DNA of 64,000 nucleotides, taken from NCBI GenBank assembly GCA_936914845.1, contig CAKZGE010000004.1, positions 434,001 to 498,000 on the forward strand. The letters run 5' to 3'. Position numbers and translations under genes: made by a program. This document shows positions 7,729 to 16,943 of the stretch, in pieces; positions within the stretch are counted from its first letter, which is position 1; each line of letters opens with the position of its first letter. This DNA is from an uncultured Chloracidobacterium sp. Lineage in GTDB: Bacteria; Acidobacteriota; Blastocatellia; Pyrinomonadales; Pyrinomonadaceae. Under the pieces are notes generated by a model. The model had not been told where the DNA came from. It saw only the letters and a list, made by a program, of their open reading frames with translations, and searched no databases.

Positions 7729-10700
7729 TCAAAAAGTGAACCGCGCCGCAAACTGCATCTCGCGATTAGGCGTAACGGTTTGGTAAAATTCACCCGTATT
7801 GCTCGTCAAAAGAAGATGCTGCGGTATCTGATAGTTGCTTTGGTTCAGTGCATTGAACACTTCCCATCGAAGCTGAAGCCGCATCTTTTCGGCGAAACGG
7901 AAATTTTTGAAAAGCGACAGATCGACCGTTTGGTATTTTGGCCCGATCAGAATGTTGCGTCCGGAATTTCCGAACAATGTCGGATCATCGATGCTGGCCA
8001 CCGGCCGTGCAAAGGCATTTTCATTGAAATACAAACCGGGAGGGACATTCGCCATCGGATCGCCAACAAGGTCAGGTCGGCCGGAAGCGGTATCGAGGGA
8101 ACTGAATACCGGCGTGAACGGACGGCCCGAAAGCAGGGTCACAATACCATTTATCTGCCAGCCGCCGATCAATGCATCTGTCAAGCCTCTAGCTCCGCGA
8201 AAGAAGCTGCCGCGGCGGCCAAAGGGGATCAGGTAGTTGAAGCTAGCGGAGAATTGGTGCGTTCGGTGCTGATCGGCGAGGCCCCAATCTTTGCGAAAAT
8301 CGTGAATATCCTGCGGGTTTTTTTGAGCTCCGGTCGTGGAATTGTTCGTGCTGGAATTCTGATCCATGGTCTTGCCGAAAGTGTATGACGCCAGCAGCGT
8401 CAATCCGTTCTTTGAACGACGGCGGATCGCCGCCTGAACGGCGTTATAGTTTGAATTTACACCCTGGATCTGATAGGTAATGTCGCCGAACTGTGGAAAG
8501 GCACGGGCCGTGACGGGGATACCGGCACTTATAGCTCCCGTCGGATACGGATAATTCAAATTGTACCGCATACCCAAACGCCGCCCCTGAGATCCAACAT
8601 AGCCGATCTCCAGGCCGAGGTCGTCGGCAAGTTCATGCTCGAACGTAAGATTGTAGTGATATACCTCCGGGGTTTGTGAATCTGACGGAATGCCCTGCGG
8701 AGTATTCAAGCCCTGTAGCGACGCACGTGGCGACGGAAACGGGTCTTCGAGACGGATCTGCCATATATCTGCAGTGGAAGATCGCGAGAACTGTTCCCGG
8801 AACAGATAGGGATAATTGTTCGCCAGCTGCTGACGGGCAGGATTGATCGTTTCCGTGCTGAAGAATATGCCGATGCCGCCGCGAACAACCGTTTTGCCTT
8901 TTTTGAAAGGATCGATGGCAAAACCGACCCGCGGAGCGAGATTATTGGTATCGGTATCTACCAGTGCACGGGAAAGGCCGAGCGAATTCGCATCGCGGCA
9001 AATAACGACACCATTGACGTCTCGTTTTTCGCCGTCAGCACAAGCCGCCATTCCGATCTCCGGAATGAAATTGGAGAGCCTGTTCGTCCTTTCGTATAAA
9101 AACGGTGTGTAATCATAACGAAGACCAAGATTCAGGGTCAGCCACGGAGCTACTCGCCAATTGTCCTGAATGTAAAAGGCGGTTTGCCAAGCACGCAGAT
9201 CTGCGGGTTCGGCACCGGTTTGACGTTGGGTAGAATCGACGATGCCGTACATAAAGTCCGCAAAAGAGCGAAAGCCATTGGCGGTGGCATTGGCCGGGTT
9301 GGTAAATCGGCCACGGAAACGAAAATCGCCGCGGACGTTGCGGATATCGGTTTCGATATAGTTCGGGCGAACAGCATCAAAACCGATCTTGAGATTGTGC
9401 TTTCCGACGATCCAGGTCAACGAATCATAGATCGAAAGGTTTTTGTAAACGTAATTGAACGGGGTATTCGCACTATCGCCCGTATCCGGAAATCCATCAA
9501 TGCGGATCGCCGGAAAGCCCTGCCATTCCGGAAGTTGGCCGGTCGGCAAGCCCGGAATTCCAAATTGTCCGATGAAATCGATCCCGTTATTCTGATTGAC
9601 GGTCTTATTGTCCTGATCCAGATAGCCGATACGGAATTCATTGACGATCGTCGGCGAAAATGTATGCGTGTCGCTGAAGGCATAAGACTTTTGGCGATAC
9701 ACAACGTCCCGGCCAAATCCCGGATAGGAAACACGCCCAACGGCACCCGGGGTTCGGGCATCGCGGTCATCCGTAGCAAAGCGGATATAGAATGAATTCT
9801 TGTCGGTCAGCTTGCGGTCGATCTTTGCCGAAAAAAGATTTCGCGGCAGCACATTGCTGAGCACCGAAAAATTATAGCCATCGATACCATTGTTGGCCGT
9901 CGGCAGATATTGCAGCATCTGCAAGGCGATCGGGCTGGCGGTCAAAAGATTTGGGCGCGTAGGATCCGGGGACAGCGGAATAACGTTTGGTGTCGGACAT
10001 TCGACCCGTGTCGGGCGCAGCGGATTCGAACTTGTCTGCAAACACATTACACGGTTCGTATCATCAGCGTTTCCCCAAATGCCGTCCGGGCCTGCTCCGC
10101 GAACGTTTCGAAAATCTCCCAGCCGCCACGCCGCACTCGGTGCGATCGAAGAAGAGGTATTGGAGCGTATCTCGCGGGTTTGTTCGAAGGATGCAAAAAA
10201 GAAGGTCTTGTTGCGTCCGCTGTCGAACATCGGGCCGCCTTCGCCGAAATTAAAGAACGGCAAGCGGCCGCCGAAAGAGCCGCCAAATTGATTTCTGATC
10301 AGCTTTTTCTCGTCTCCGGGCGTATAAAAGGGGCTTTGAGCGTCAAAGGCATCGTTGCGTAGAAATTCGAACAGGGAGCCGGCATAGCGATTGGAGCCGG
10401 ATTTTGAGACAACGCTGACCTGTGCTCCGCCAACCCGGCCAAGCTCTGCTGAATAGGTCGAAGTCGAAACCTTGAATTCCTGAATGGATTCGATCGAGGT
10501 ATTGACGCCAACGCCGCCGTCTCGATCATTCCTGTTGGCAACACCATCAAGAATAAAATTTGATGAATCGGTGCGTGTGCCCGCGGAGCCGAGCCCTTGG
10601 CCTTGGTCGTCTTCAGAAGGCCGGCGATAGATTCCCGGGACCAGCAAGGCGAGATCTTTAAAATCCCGACCGTTCAGCTGGAGTTCGGTCACCTGGCGTT

Positions 10701-11130
10701 CGGTGATGACCTCGCCCTTTTCAGGTGTGTCAGTATTGATCACCGGCGGTTCCGAATTGATCGTCACCACTTCAGAAATATTTCCTGCTTCGAGCGTAAG
10801 ATTGATACGCGTCGTGGTGTCCGTCAAAAGCGTGACGTCTTCGCTGACGGCGGTTTTGAAATTGGCCATCGTCACCGTTACCTTATAGACACTTGGGGGC
10901 AATTGGGTGATGGTATATTCGCCATTTTCACCGGAGACCACGGTTCGTGTCAGATTGGTTCCGGTTTGCGTGGCCGTGATCTCTGCTCCGGCGACGGATG
11001 CACCGTTAGAATCGGTGATCTTGCCGACCAGTGTTGATGTGGTCGATTGTGCGGCCGCGGTCGCCGCAAACACCAGCAGCAGAGCGAGAATCAGCGAAGC
11101 TGTTCCCAGGACATTGGTATTTCTGATCAT
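7729..11130 (-). CDS. TonB-dependent receptor, Oar-like, with carboxypeptidase regulatory-like domain
   Basis: A 1133-residue outer-membrane protein. Signal peptide (about 1-28), a beta-sandwich carboxypeptidase regulatory-like domain (about 30-115, starting STLVGKITDSNGASVAGAEITA), a plug region with the ELQLNGRDFKDLALLVPG motif (about 135-240) and a long beta-barrel ending in MQFAARFTF, an aromatic C-terminus typical of barrel proteins. Acidobacteria use this class in place of SusCD pairs. No SusD is present. Given its neighbours, uptake of lyase-released oligosaccharides is the likely role (inference). A GGAG site precedes the ATG. Confidence 0.9.
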   Translation of the reverse strand: MIRNTNVLGTASLILALLLVFAATAAAQSTTSTLVGKITDSNGASVAGAEITATQTGTNLTRTVVSGENGEYTITQLPPSVYKVTVTMANFKTAVSEDVTLLTDTTTRINLTLEAGNISEVVTINSEPPVINTDTPEKGEVITERQVTELQLNGRDFKDLALLVPGIYRRPSEDDQGQGLGSAGTRTDSSNFILDGVANRNDRDGGVGVNTSIESIQEFKVSTSTYSAELGRVGGAQVSVVSKSGSNRYAGSLFEFLRNDAFDAQSPFYTPGDEKKLIRNQFGGSFGGRLPFFNFGEGGPMFDSGRNKTFFFASFEQTREIRSNTSSSIAPSAAWRLGDFRNVRGAGPDGIWGNADDTNRVMCLQTSSNPLRPTRVECPTPNVIPLSPDPTRPNLLTASPIALQMLQYLPTANNGIDGYNFSVLSNVLPRNLFSAKIDRKLTDKNSFYIRFATDDRDARTPGAVGRVSYPGFGRDVVYRQKSYAFSDTHTFSPTIVNEFRIGYLDQDNKTVNQNNGIDFIGQFGIPGLPTGQLPEWQGFPAIRIDGFPDTGDSANTPFNYVYKNLSIYDSLTWIVGKHNLKIGFDAVRPNYIETDIRNVRGDFRFRGRFTNPANATANGFRSFADFMYGIVDSTQRQTGAEPADLRAWQTAFYIQDNWRVAPWLTLNLGLRYDYTPFLYERTNRLSNFIPEIGMAACADGEKRDVNGVVICRDANSLGLSRALVDTDTNNLAPRVGFAIDPFKKGKTVVRGGIGIFFSTETINPARQQLANNYPYLFREQFSRSSTADIWQIRLEDPFPSPRASLQGLNTPQGIPSDSQTPEVYHYNLTFEHELADDLGLEIGYVGSQGRRLGMRYNLNYPYPTGAISAGIPVTARAFPQFGDITYQIQGVNSNYNAVQAAIRRRSKNGLTLLASYTFGKTMDQNSSTNNSTTGAQKNPQDIHDFRKDWGLADQHRTHQFSASFNYLIPFGRRGSFFRGARGLTDALIGGWQINGIVTLLSGRPFTPVFSSLDTASGRPDLVGDPMANVPPGLYFNENAFARPVASIDDPTLFGNSGRNILIGPKYQTVDLSLFKNFRFAEKMRLQLRWEVFNALNQSNYQIPQHLLLTSNTGEFYQTVTPNREMQFAARFTF

Positions 11131-11167
11131 AATCTCTCCTTCAATATGGCCGGGGGCGGCCCGTCTT

Positions 11168-11944
11168 TTAATCCATCAGCATTCCGCCGTTTACCTCGAT
11201 CGTTTCACCACACAGATAGCTGGCGGCATCAGAAGCGAGAAACCCGATCACGGTGGCAACCTCGGAAGATCTGCCGACCCGACCCATCGGAATTATGTTC
11301 TGTGCAAAATTCTTCATCGCTTCGGGCGTTGAGAAGATCTCGTGAAAAGGGGTATCAATAACTCCGGGAGAAACTGCGTTGATGCGGATCCCTTGTGCGG
11401 CAAATTCCTTAGCCATGCCCTTGGTCATGGTCAAAATGGCCGCTTTGCCGGATGAATAGTGGATAGAGCCGGGAGCTCCGCCATTGCGGGCGGCGATCGA
11501 TGTGGTATTAACGATCACACCGGAGCCTTTTTCCAGCATTTTGGGTATTACCGCCTGCGAGGCAAAAAAGGCGCTTTTTACGTTTAGGTCGATCACCTCA
11601 TCCCAGCGAGATTCATTTAGTTCAAGGGTGCGGAGCCGCTCCACCAACGAACCGGCATTGTTGACCAGAATATCGACCGGGCCGAGCTTTTCTTCGACCT
11701 CGCGTACCATTTCCAGGATCTCTGCCGTATGAATGACATTGGCCCGAACAGTAATCGCACGGCCCGTTCCGGCTGCTTCATTGATGGTTGCGGCTGCAGC
11801 TTCTGCCCCGGCCTGATTGTTGTGAAAATGTACGGCGACCGATGCTCCGCAAGCACCAAAAAATTCCGCTGTCGCGCGACCGATACCGCTTGAGGCACCG
11901 GTAACGAGAACGATCTTTCCGCTGAAATCAAAATAATTTTGCAT
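11168..11944 (-). CDS. SDR-family NAD(P)-dependent oxidoreductase
   Basis: A 258-residue classical short-chain dehydrogenase. The cofactor motif is TGASSGIG near residue 15, followed by NNAG and the catalytic YSSGK (Tyr-x3-Lys) with the upstream Ser in NTTSIAA. The start is placed at the ATG at 11944; the longer frame begins with a TTG just 3 bases after the transporter stop and adds nothing conserved. In a lyase/hexuronate-transporter operon the obvious job is reduction of the unsaturated uronate product (a DEH-reductase-like or ketouronate reductase activity), but the sequence does not prove the substrate. Confidence 0.85.
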   Translation of the reverse strand: MQNYFDFSGKIVLVTGASSGIGRATAEFFGACGASVAVHFHNNQAGAEAAAATINEAAGTGRAITVRANVIHTAEILEMVREVEEKLGPVDILVNNAGSLVERLRTLELNESRWDEVIDLNVKSAFFASQAVIPKMLEKGSGVIVNTTSIAARNGGAPGSIHYSSGKAAILTMTKGMAKEFAAQGIRINAVSPGVIDTPFHEIFSTPEAMKNFAQNIIPMGRVGRSSEVATVIGFLASDAASYLCGETIEVNGGMLMD

Positions 11945-11974
11945 AGTCTGTATTTTTGTTTTTACTCCCAATTT

Positions 11975-13327
11975 TTAGATAGATCTGTTAGCTTCGCCGA
12001 CCTTTGCGATCTTGCCGACAAAGAGAAAAAGAGCGGCTGTGCCAAGCGGGGCCAAAAGCCCGGCGGCAACTAATATCGGTGTATAAGAGAAATGATCAAC
12101 GACCCATCCGGTAGTGAAAATAAAGATCATCGAGCCAAAACCGGCCCCTGTGCCGCCCAAGCCGGCGACCGACCCGACCGCCTTTGATGAGAATAGATCG
12201 CTCGGTAAAGTTTGGACGTTATTGATCCATACCTGAAAGCCGAATAGAACCACGGAGATCAAGCCGAGTGCGGCCATCGCGTTTGGTGTGAAAGCAGCGG
12301 CAATGCCCGCCGGCATAAGGCAAGCGGCAAAGAGGATGACGGTTTTACGGGCCTTGTTAACAGACCAGCCGCGGCCGATAAGATGCCCCGAGAGCCATCC
12401 GCCAAATAGGCTGCCGGCGTCTGCGGCAACGAAGGGTACCCAGGCGAACAAGCCGATATCGCGCAGCTCAAATCCATGGACCTTGCTTAGGAAAAGCGGC
12501 AGCCACGTGATATAAAGCCACCAGACAGGGTCAACAAGAAAACGCGAAAGGACGATTCCCCACGTTTGACGGTAGGTCAAAAGTTCGAACCATCCGATCG
12601 CTTTTTCTTCCGGAACGGTCACGGGAGCCTGAGCAGCGATCGTGGTCTCAGACATCGGGACCGGTTCCATTGTTTGCGGCTGTTCTTTTATCAGCCGATA
12701 TTCCTCTTGCGTCAGCCAGCGATGATCTTCCGGCGTGTCATAAATGAACCACCACATGCCAAGCCATATAAATCCGAGCAAGCCGGTAACTATGAAAACA
12801 TCGTGCCAATTGCCGAACAGGGCCGCGAGTCCGACGATCAGAGGTGTGGCAACGATCGAACCTATTGCCGCACCGCTGTTGAATATCGCCATACCCATAG
12901 CCCGCTGGCGAGCAGGGAACCATTCGGCGACCGTTTTCGCCGCACCGGGCCAATTGCCGGCTTCTCCGAACCCCAATACGAACCGACAAGCACTCAGCCC
13001 GCGGATCGTGGTCGCCCAAGCGGTGGCGATCCCCGCCAAGGACCAGACCGTGATCGACAACGTAAAGCCTTTTTTTATCCCGATCTTGTCGTAAAGCTTG
13101 CCGGAAAGACTTTGACTTACCGTATAGGCAAGCAAAAACCAAGTGGCGATCGCACCGAATTCGGTATTGTTCAACCCCAGGTCGTTCATAATGGTCGGAC
13201 CCAAAACCGAGATCGTCATACGGTCGATGTAATTGATAAGTGTCGCGAAAAAGATCATCGTAATGATGACCCAACGCACGCCGCGGAATTTTGTCCCGCC
13301 CGTATTTGTTTGTCCTAGATCGGTCAT
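11975..13327 (-). CDS. MFS transporter, hexuronate (ExuT/ACS) type
   Basis: A 12-helix major-facilitator protein of about 450 residues. The first helix carries MIFFATLINYIDRMTISVLGP, the typical anion:cation symporter family start. A-type loop residues occur in GKLYDKIGIKKG and GFGEAGNWPGAAK. Two in-frame ATGs are possible (13378 and 13327); the second, beginning MTDLGQTN, sits closer to the first helix and is preferred. The family contains hexuronate, galactarate and glucarate proton symporters. It would carry the monomer made by the two lyases across the inner membrane. Confidence 0.85.
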   Translation of the reverse strand: MTDLGQTNTGGTKFRGVRWVIITMIFFATLINYIDRMTISVLGPTIMNDLGLNNTEFGAIATWFLLAYTVSQSLSGKLYDKIGIKKGFTLSITVWSLAGIATAWATTIRGLSACRFVLGFGEAGNWPGAAKTVAEWFPARQRAMGMAIFNSGAAIGSIVATPLIVGLAALFGNWHDVFIVTGLLGFIWLGMWWFIYDTPEDHRWLTQEEYRLIKEQPQTMEPVPMSETTIAAQAPVTVPEEKAIGWFELLTYRQTWGIVLSRFLVDPVWWLYITWLPLFLSKVHGFELRDIGLFAWVPFVAADAGSLFGGWLSGHLIGRGWSVNKARKTVILFAACLMPAGIAAAFTPNAMAALGLISVVLFGFQVWINNVQTLPSDLFSSKAVGSVAGLGGTGAGFGSMIFIFTTGWVVDHFSYTPILVAAGLLAPLGTAALFLFVGKIAKVGEANRSI

Positions 13328-13388
13328 AAAAAAATCTAAAAGGTCGGTCAGTTGATTGGATAAACCAATTTGACCCATCCGCCATTGC

Positions 13389-15659
13389 CTATTCGGCCGT
13401 GCTAAAGATCCCCGTTCTTTTTTGGGAGGAGGCAAATAAGAGGCGGCTTCGCCATGTCAGGGTCGCAGCATTTTTTACGTACGCCCGGACCGGTTTGCCG
13501 GCCGTATCTATCTTGATGACGACCAAGCTGCTGTCTGTTTCGAGCTCTTCGCCGAGGCCTGTTAAAAAAACGAGATCCTTTGATCCGTCAGGAAACTTGA
13601 TCGTGATGGTGTCGGCATTCCGCGATACCTCAGGTTTTATTTCGGAAGCCGTGGGAAATGGGATCATCACATTGATCAGTTCTGTCGATCTTGCCGCGTC
13701 TTGGGTTGCGATGCGAAGCTGCATACCGCGAACTTCCATGTCGCCGTCGGCTACGCTGCCCGGCAATCCACGGGCTTGCACTTGCTGCGGGACGACCTCC
13801 GTCTTTACCGTTAAACCGCTTAGGGGAAAAACACCGAGCGTGACGTCCTGGTTGATAAGATCGATGCGGCCTTGTTGGATCTTGATATCACGGTCGGCAT
13901 TGAGCATAAATGTGACGCCCGCCGGTTTTTCGGTTTCGACGAGATCCCGGATCACGAAATAGCCCGGAGCAAGGTAGAGCATTTCCCGGCGGAAGGTGTT
14001 CACGCCAAGTTCCGGGGCATATGCCGCCGAGGCTTCGCCGGACACAAAAAAATGGTCTCTGCCGCCGTGAGTTTCGCTAATGCGGATGTGGTCGAGGCGG
14101 GTCTGAGATATGTCTTTGAAGACCTCGTATCTTCCGTCCTGCTGTTGGCCGCTGCCGTTTATTAAAAGTGTGTTGTGGTCGTCCGTCTGCTTGATGCCTA
14201 AATATCCGGTGTCACCGGTCAGATACTTGCCGCCGGCCCAAATAATGAAGGAATTCGCGTCCGGATGGGCATGCCCTTGGTTCAACCGCCAATCCTTGAT
14301 CTTAGGCGACAGTCGTGCCGCATGGTGGCCTTCCGGCGGTGAGCTGCGAAACGCTATCGCCGTTGCTCTTTCAGACCAATCCGAACGCCAGAAAACCGTG
14401 TCGTTATCGGTAAAATGATGGTAAGCAGATATCTGTTCCAGCGGATCAGATCCAACTTTCTGATCGCGGTTGATGAATGCCCACATCGGTTCGCGGGTTC
14501 CCAGAACCGTCTTTTTTCGCAGATGGTCGGCGACACCTTGCGCTTTTGTATCTTGATAGACGGCCGCGAGACGATAGATCATGTCATATTCGGCATATAT
14601 CTTTTCGCGGGTTGAGATGCCGTTGCGCGTTAGTGAACCTTCGCCGATATCGCCGATGTCGAAGATGTTTTTGCTGTCCGGCAGGACCGAATGGATCGCA
14701 AAGTATTTAATGCCGGCAAGTTTTGAGCGCATCGGCCGGTATAGGTCTTCGCCGGTGGCGGCAAGATGGGCGTCGAAATATCTGATCGCCCAACGAAACG
14801 CAAAACCGAGGTAATGGAAACTTTCATAAAAGAATCCGTCCGTACCGAAGGTAAGCATGGTGCGGTCAAATACCGCCCGCGAAAGCTGTGCCCAGGCCTT
14901 GACCTCCGGTGCTTCATCCATGAGAGCGTAAGCGGCGATGGCAAGTCCGGCCATCGGGATCCAGGTGTGATTTTGGCTGAATGTATAGCGTTTACCTTGC
15001 TTGTATTTGAAGTATTCATACATCAGCCGGCCCTGTTTCAAGAGCTTTTCGCGAATAATAGACCTTTCTTCGGGTGAAAGTTCCCGGTACAAAAGGTCGT
15101 AGGAAAAGGCGACGGCATAAAGCAGATGTGCCGGCGGCAGATCAACATTGGGTTTGTTGTAGGTATAGCCCCAGAGAGGCATTTCACAGGCCGCGAGCGT
15201 CCACTTTTTTGCCGCTGCGAGATATCGCGGATCCTGTTCGACCGCATACGCAAAGGCTGTTTCGGCTATCTGGAATGCCATGTTGTATTGCGAGATGCTG
15301 CCCGGCTTGCGCTTATCGAGTCCGCTTTTATATAGGTCTTCGTCATGCGGGTCGGGAGCAGGTCGCCGTAGTGTTTGAATATCCGACAGAACCTGCTGCC
15401 ACAATTCACGGCCATCAGAGGTCTTTGCTTTGGAGCGAAAGGCGAGAATCGAAGCTTCGGTAAAAAACAACCGTGGATGAACCCCGTTCAGTTCCTTGCG
15501 AAGTTCGATTGGGCGGGCGAGGAGTTCGGTAAAAGGTGCGATCTCGTCGATGGGGCGAGCCATGACGATCGGCGAAATGCTTGTTGCAGAAACAATGAGG
15601 AGCAGAGCCGACAACATCGGCACTCGAACCCATTTATTTATGTTAACGATAACATTCAT
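13389..15659 (-). CDS. Heparinase II/III family polysaccharide lyase, secreted (proximal copy)
   Basis: A 756-residue lyase, second gene of the operon. N-terminal export signal, GVHPRLFF region, toroid with SQNHTWIP (candidate catalytic Asn/His) and YESFHYLGF, then the beta-sandwich part with HAHPDANSF near residue 465 and DDHNTLLING. It is about 90 residues longer than the distal copy at 3434-5431, mainly at the C-terminus. Two starts are possible: the ATG at 15659, whose first codons contain a LacI-type operator, or the ATG at 15617 just before the signal-peptide core (MLSALLLIV), which would leave the operator in the leader. The pair suggests endo/exo division of labour (inference). Confidence 0.85.
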   Translation of the reverse strand: MNVIVNINKWVRVPMLSALLLIVSATSISPIVMARPIDEIAPFTELLARPIELRKELNGVHPRLFFTEASILAFRSKAKTSDGRELWQQVLSDIQTLRRPAPDPHDEDLYKSGLDKRKPGSISQYNMAFQIAETAFAYAVEQDPRYLAAAKKWTLAACEMPLWGYTYNKPNVDLPPAHLLYAVAFSYDLLYRELSPEERSIIREKLLKQGRLMYEYFKYKQGKRYTFSQNHTWIPMAGLAIAAYALMDEAPEVKAWAQLSRAVFDRTMLTFGTDGFFYESFHYLGFAFRWAIRYFDAHLAATGEDLYRPMRSKLAGIKYFAIHSVLPDSKNIFDIGDIGEGSLTRNGISTREKIYAEYDMIYRLAAVYQDTKAQGVADHLRKKTVLGTREPMWAFINRDQKVGSDPLEQISAYHHFTDNDTVFWRSDWSERATAIAFRSSPPEGHHAARLSPKIKDWRLNQGHAHPDANSFIIWAGGKYLTGDTGYLGIKQTDDHNTLLINGSGQQQDGRYEVFKDISQTRLDHIRISETHGGRDHFFVSGEASAAYAPELGVNTFRREMLYLAPGYFVIRDLVETEKPAGVTFMLNADRDIKIQQGRIDLINQDVTLGVFPLSGLTVKTEVVPQQVQARGLPGSVADGDMEVRGMQLRIATQDAARSTELINVMIPFPTASEIKPEVSRNADTITIKFPDGSKDLVFLTGLGEELETDSSLVVIKIDTAGKPVRAYVKNAATLTWRSRLLFASSQKRTGIFSTAE
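15640..15655. promoter_or_regulatory. Second LacI-type operator, at the start of the proximal lyase gene
   Basis: ATGTTAACGATAACAT: a palindrome with perfect 6-bp arms and a central CG region. Its core GTTAACGATAAC differs by one base from the operator core upstream of the LacI gene. Confidence 0.65.
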
Positions 15660-15692
15660 AGATGCTAAGCATTCTCCGGTTAATACATGAGT

Positions 15693-16742
15693 TCAAGCGG
15701 GAAAAACGCTCGATTCACGTATGATCAGTTCGCAGCCGAGGATCTTTTCGGAGCGTCCGAGGTCATTGGCTGCTATGCGCTTCAAGAGCATTTCGGCCGC
15801 GAGTTTGCCCTGCAGACGCATGGGCTGGCGAACGGTCGTCAGCGAAGGCATTGTGTGCACGGCCATCGGCGTGTCATCAAAACCAACAATTGCGATGTCC
15901 TGCGGAATCGAAAGGCCTGCTTCTTTGACGGCGGTCATTGCGCCGACGGCGGTGAAATCATTTCGTGCGAAAACGGCCGTTGGAGCATTCGGAAGCGAGA
16001 GAAGACGTTTCATGCCTTCATAGCCGATCTTTTCAGTCGAATAGCCGGGGACATCAAATTTTGTCGTGCTGCCGCCGGTGATCAATCTTTCGTCCACCTC
16101 AAAGCCGTGCTGTTCGAGAGCTTCCAGATAACCCTGCAGACGCTTTAGAGTCGAACGGTTCTCATAAACGGCCCCTAAAAATGCGATACGTTTGTGGCCG
16201 AGGTCGATCAAATGCCGAGTGGCTTCAAATCCGCCGGCAAAATTATCAGTTGCGACCGAATCTATCTGTTCGTGAACAAGATCGCGGCCGACCACGACGA
16301 CGGCCATGCTGCTTTCGGCAATGCTGCGGAGTTTTTCATCTCCTTCTGTATTTGAGCGGGTAGCCACGATTATTCCATCAACATTATGATCGGCGAGCGA
16401 CTCAAAGGCTGCGATGTCTTCTTCGGCGCTATGTTCGCTGATGCAGATAAAAAGATTGTAGCCGCGAAGAGCAAGTGTTTCGCGGACGGCATTTGCCAGT
16501 TCTGTGGCGTAGGGGTTTGAGATGTCGCCGATGACGAGCCCGACGGTGTCTGTCCGCTGCCGTTTCAGATTGCGGGCCACACCGTTTCGGCGGTAATTCA
16601 TTTCTTTTACAACGGCAAGTACCTTTTCGCGGGTTTCTTCGCTAACGTAGCCGGACCGGTTCACGACACGCGAGACCGTCATCGTGGCAACACCGCTGCG
16701 GCGTGCGATATCCGTTAGTGTAGCTTGTTTTCGTTTTGCCAT
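15693..16742 (-). CDS. LacI-family transcriptional regulator of the polysaccharide operon
   Basis: A 349-residue protein. The N-terminal helix-turn-helix (about 6-30: TLTDIARRSGVATMTVSRVV) and hinge helix precede a periplasmic-binding-like effector domain starting TVGLVIGDISNPYATEL. It is the first gene of the operon, 33 bases before the lyase gene. A perfect palindrome with the central CG typical of LacI operators overlaps a predicted promoter upstream, and a near-copy lies at the next gene, so autoregulation with operator looping is likely. The effector is presumably a uronate or unsaturated uronate (inference from neighbours). Confidence 0.9.
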   Translation of the reverse strand: MAKRKQATLTDIARRSGVATMTVSRVVNRSGYVSEETREKVLAVVKEMNYRRNGVARNLKRQRTDTVGLVIGDISNPYATELANAVRETLALRGYNLFICISEHSAEEDIAAFESLADHNVDGIIVATRSNTEGDEKLRSIAESSMAVVVVGRDLVHEQIDSVATDNFAGGFEATRHLIDLGHKRIAFLGAVYENRSTLKRLQGYLEALEQHGFEVDERLITGGSTTKFDVPGYSTEKIGYEGMKRLLSLPNAPTAVFARNDFTAVGAMTAVKEAGLSIPQDIAIVGFDDTPMAVHTMPSLTTVRQPMRLQGKLAAEMLLKRIAANDLGRSEKILGCELIIRESSVFPA

Positions 16743-16773
16743 GCTGTAAGTCGTGTTAAAACCGGAGAAATTG

Positions 16774-16787
16774 AGTTAACGTTAACT
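16774..16787. promoter_or_regulatory. LacI operator upstream of the regulator gene
   Basis: AGTTAACGTTAACT, a perfect 14-bp palindrome centred on CG. It abuts the predicted -10 box of the minus-strand promoter, the geometry of a repressor site. Confidence 0.75.
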
Positions 16788-16816
16788 TAATATCACACAG
16801 GCCTTATGAATTGCAA
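16787..16816 (-). promoter_or_regulatory. Predicted sigma70-like promoter of the polysaccharide operon
   Basis: On the minus strand TTGCAA (16811-16816) is separated by 18 bp from TATTAA (16787-16792). Both hexamers match only 4 of 6 consensus bases. Support comes from placement directly against the palindromic operator. Confidence 0.5.
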
Positions 16817-16882
16817 GGCTATGCTGCCGAAAAGATCACGGGAATGAAATGAGAACAGTGCCGGAATGGGCCATGAAGCGCG

Positions 16883-16921
16883 AAAAAAGCAGAAGACCGA
16901 CACGGATGTCGCATCTTCTGC
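16883..16921 (-). terminator. Terminator of the beta-propeller gene
   Basis: Minus-strand stem GCAGAAGA / TCTTCTGC (16914-16921 and 16889-16896), followed by six T residues (complement of 16883-16888). Confidence 0.8.
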
Positions 16922-16943
16922 CTAAAAAAGCCGCGATAGAGTT

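Noticed and set aside
9184..9795. 203-residue plus-strand frame
   Set aside because: It lies entirely opposite the TonB receptor gene, has no ribosome site and no family resemblance.
12566..13318. 250-residue plus-strand frame
   Set aside because: Antisense shadow of the MFS transporter; composition is Arg/Pro/Asp-rich as expected for a mirror frame.
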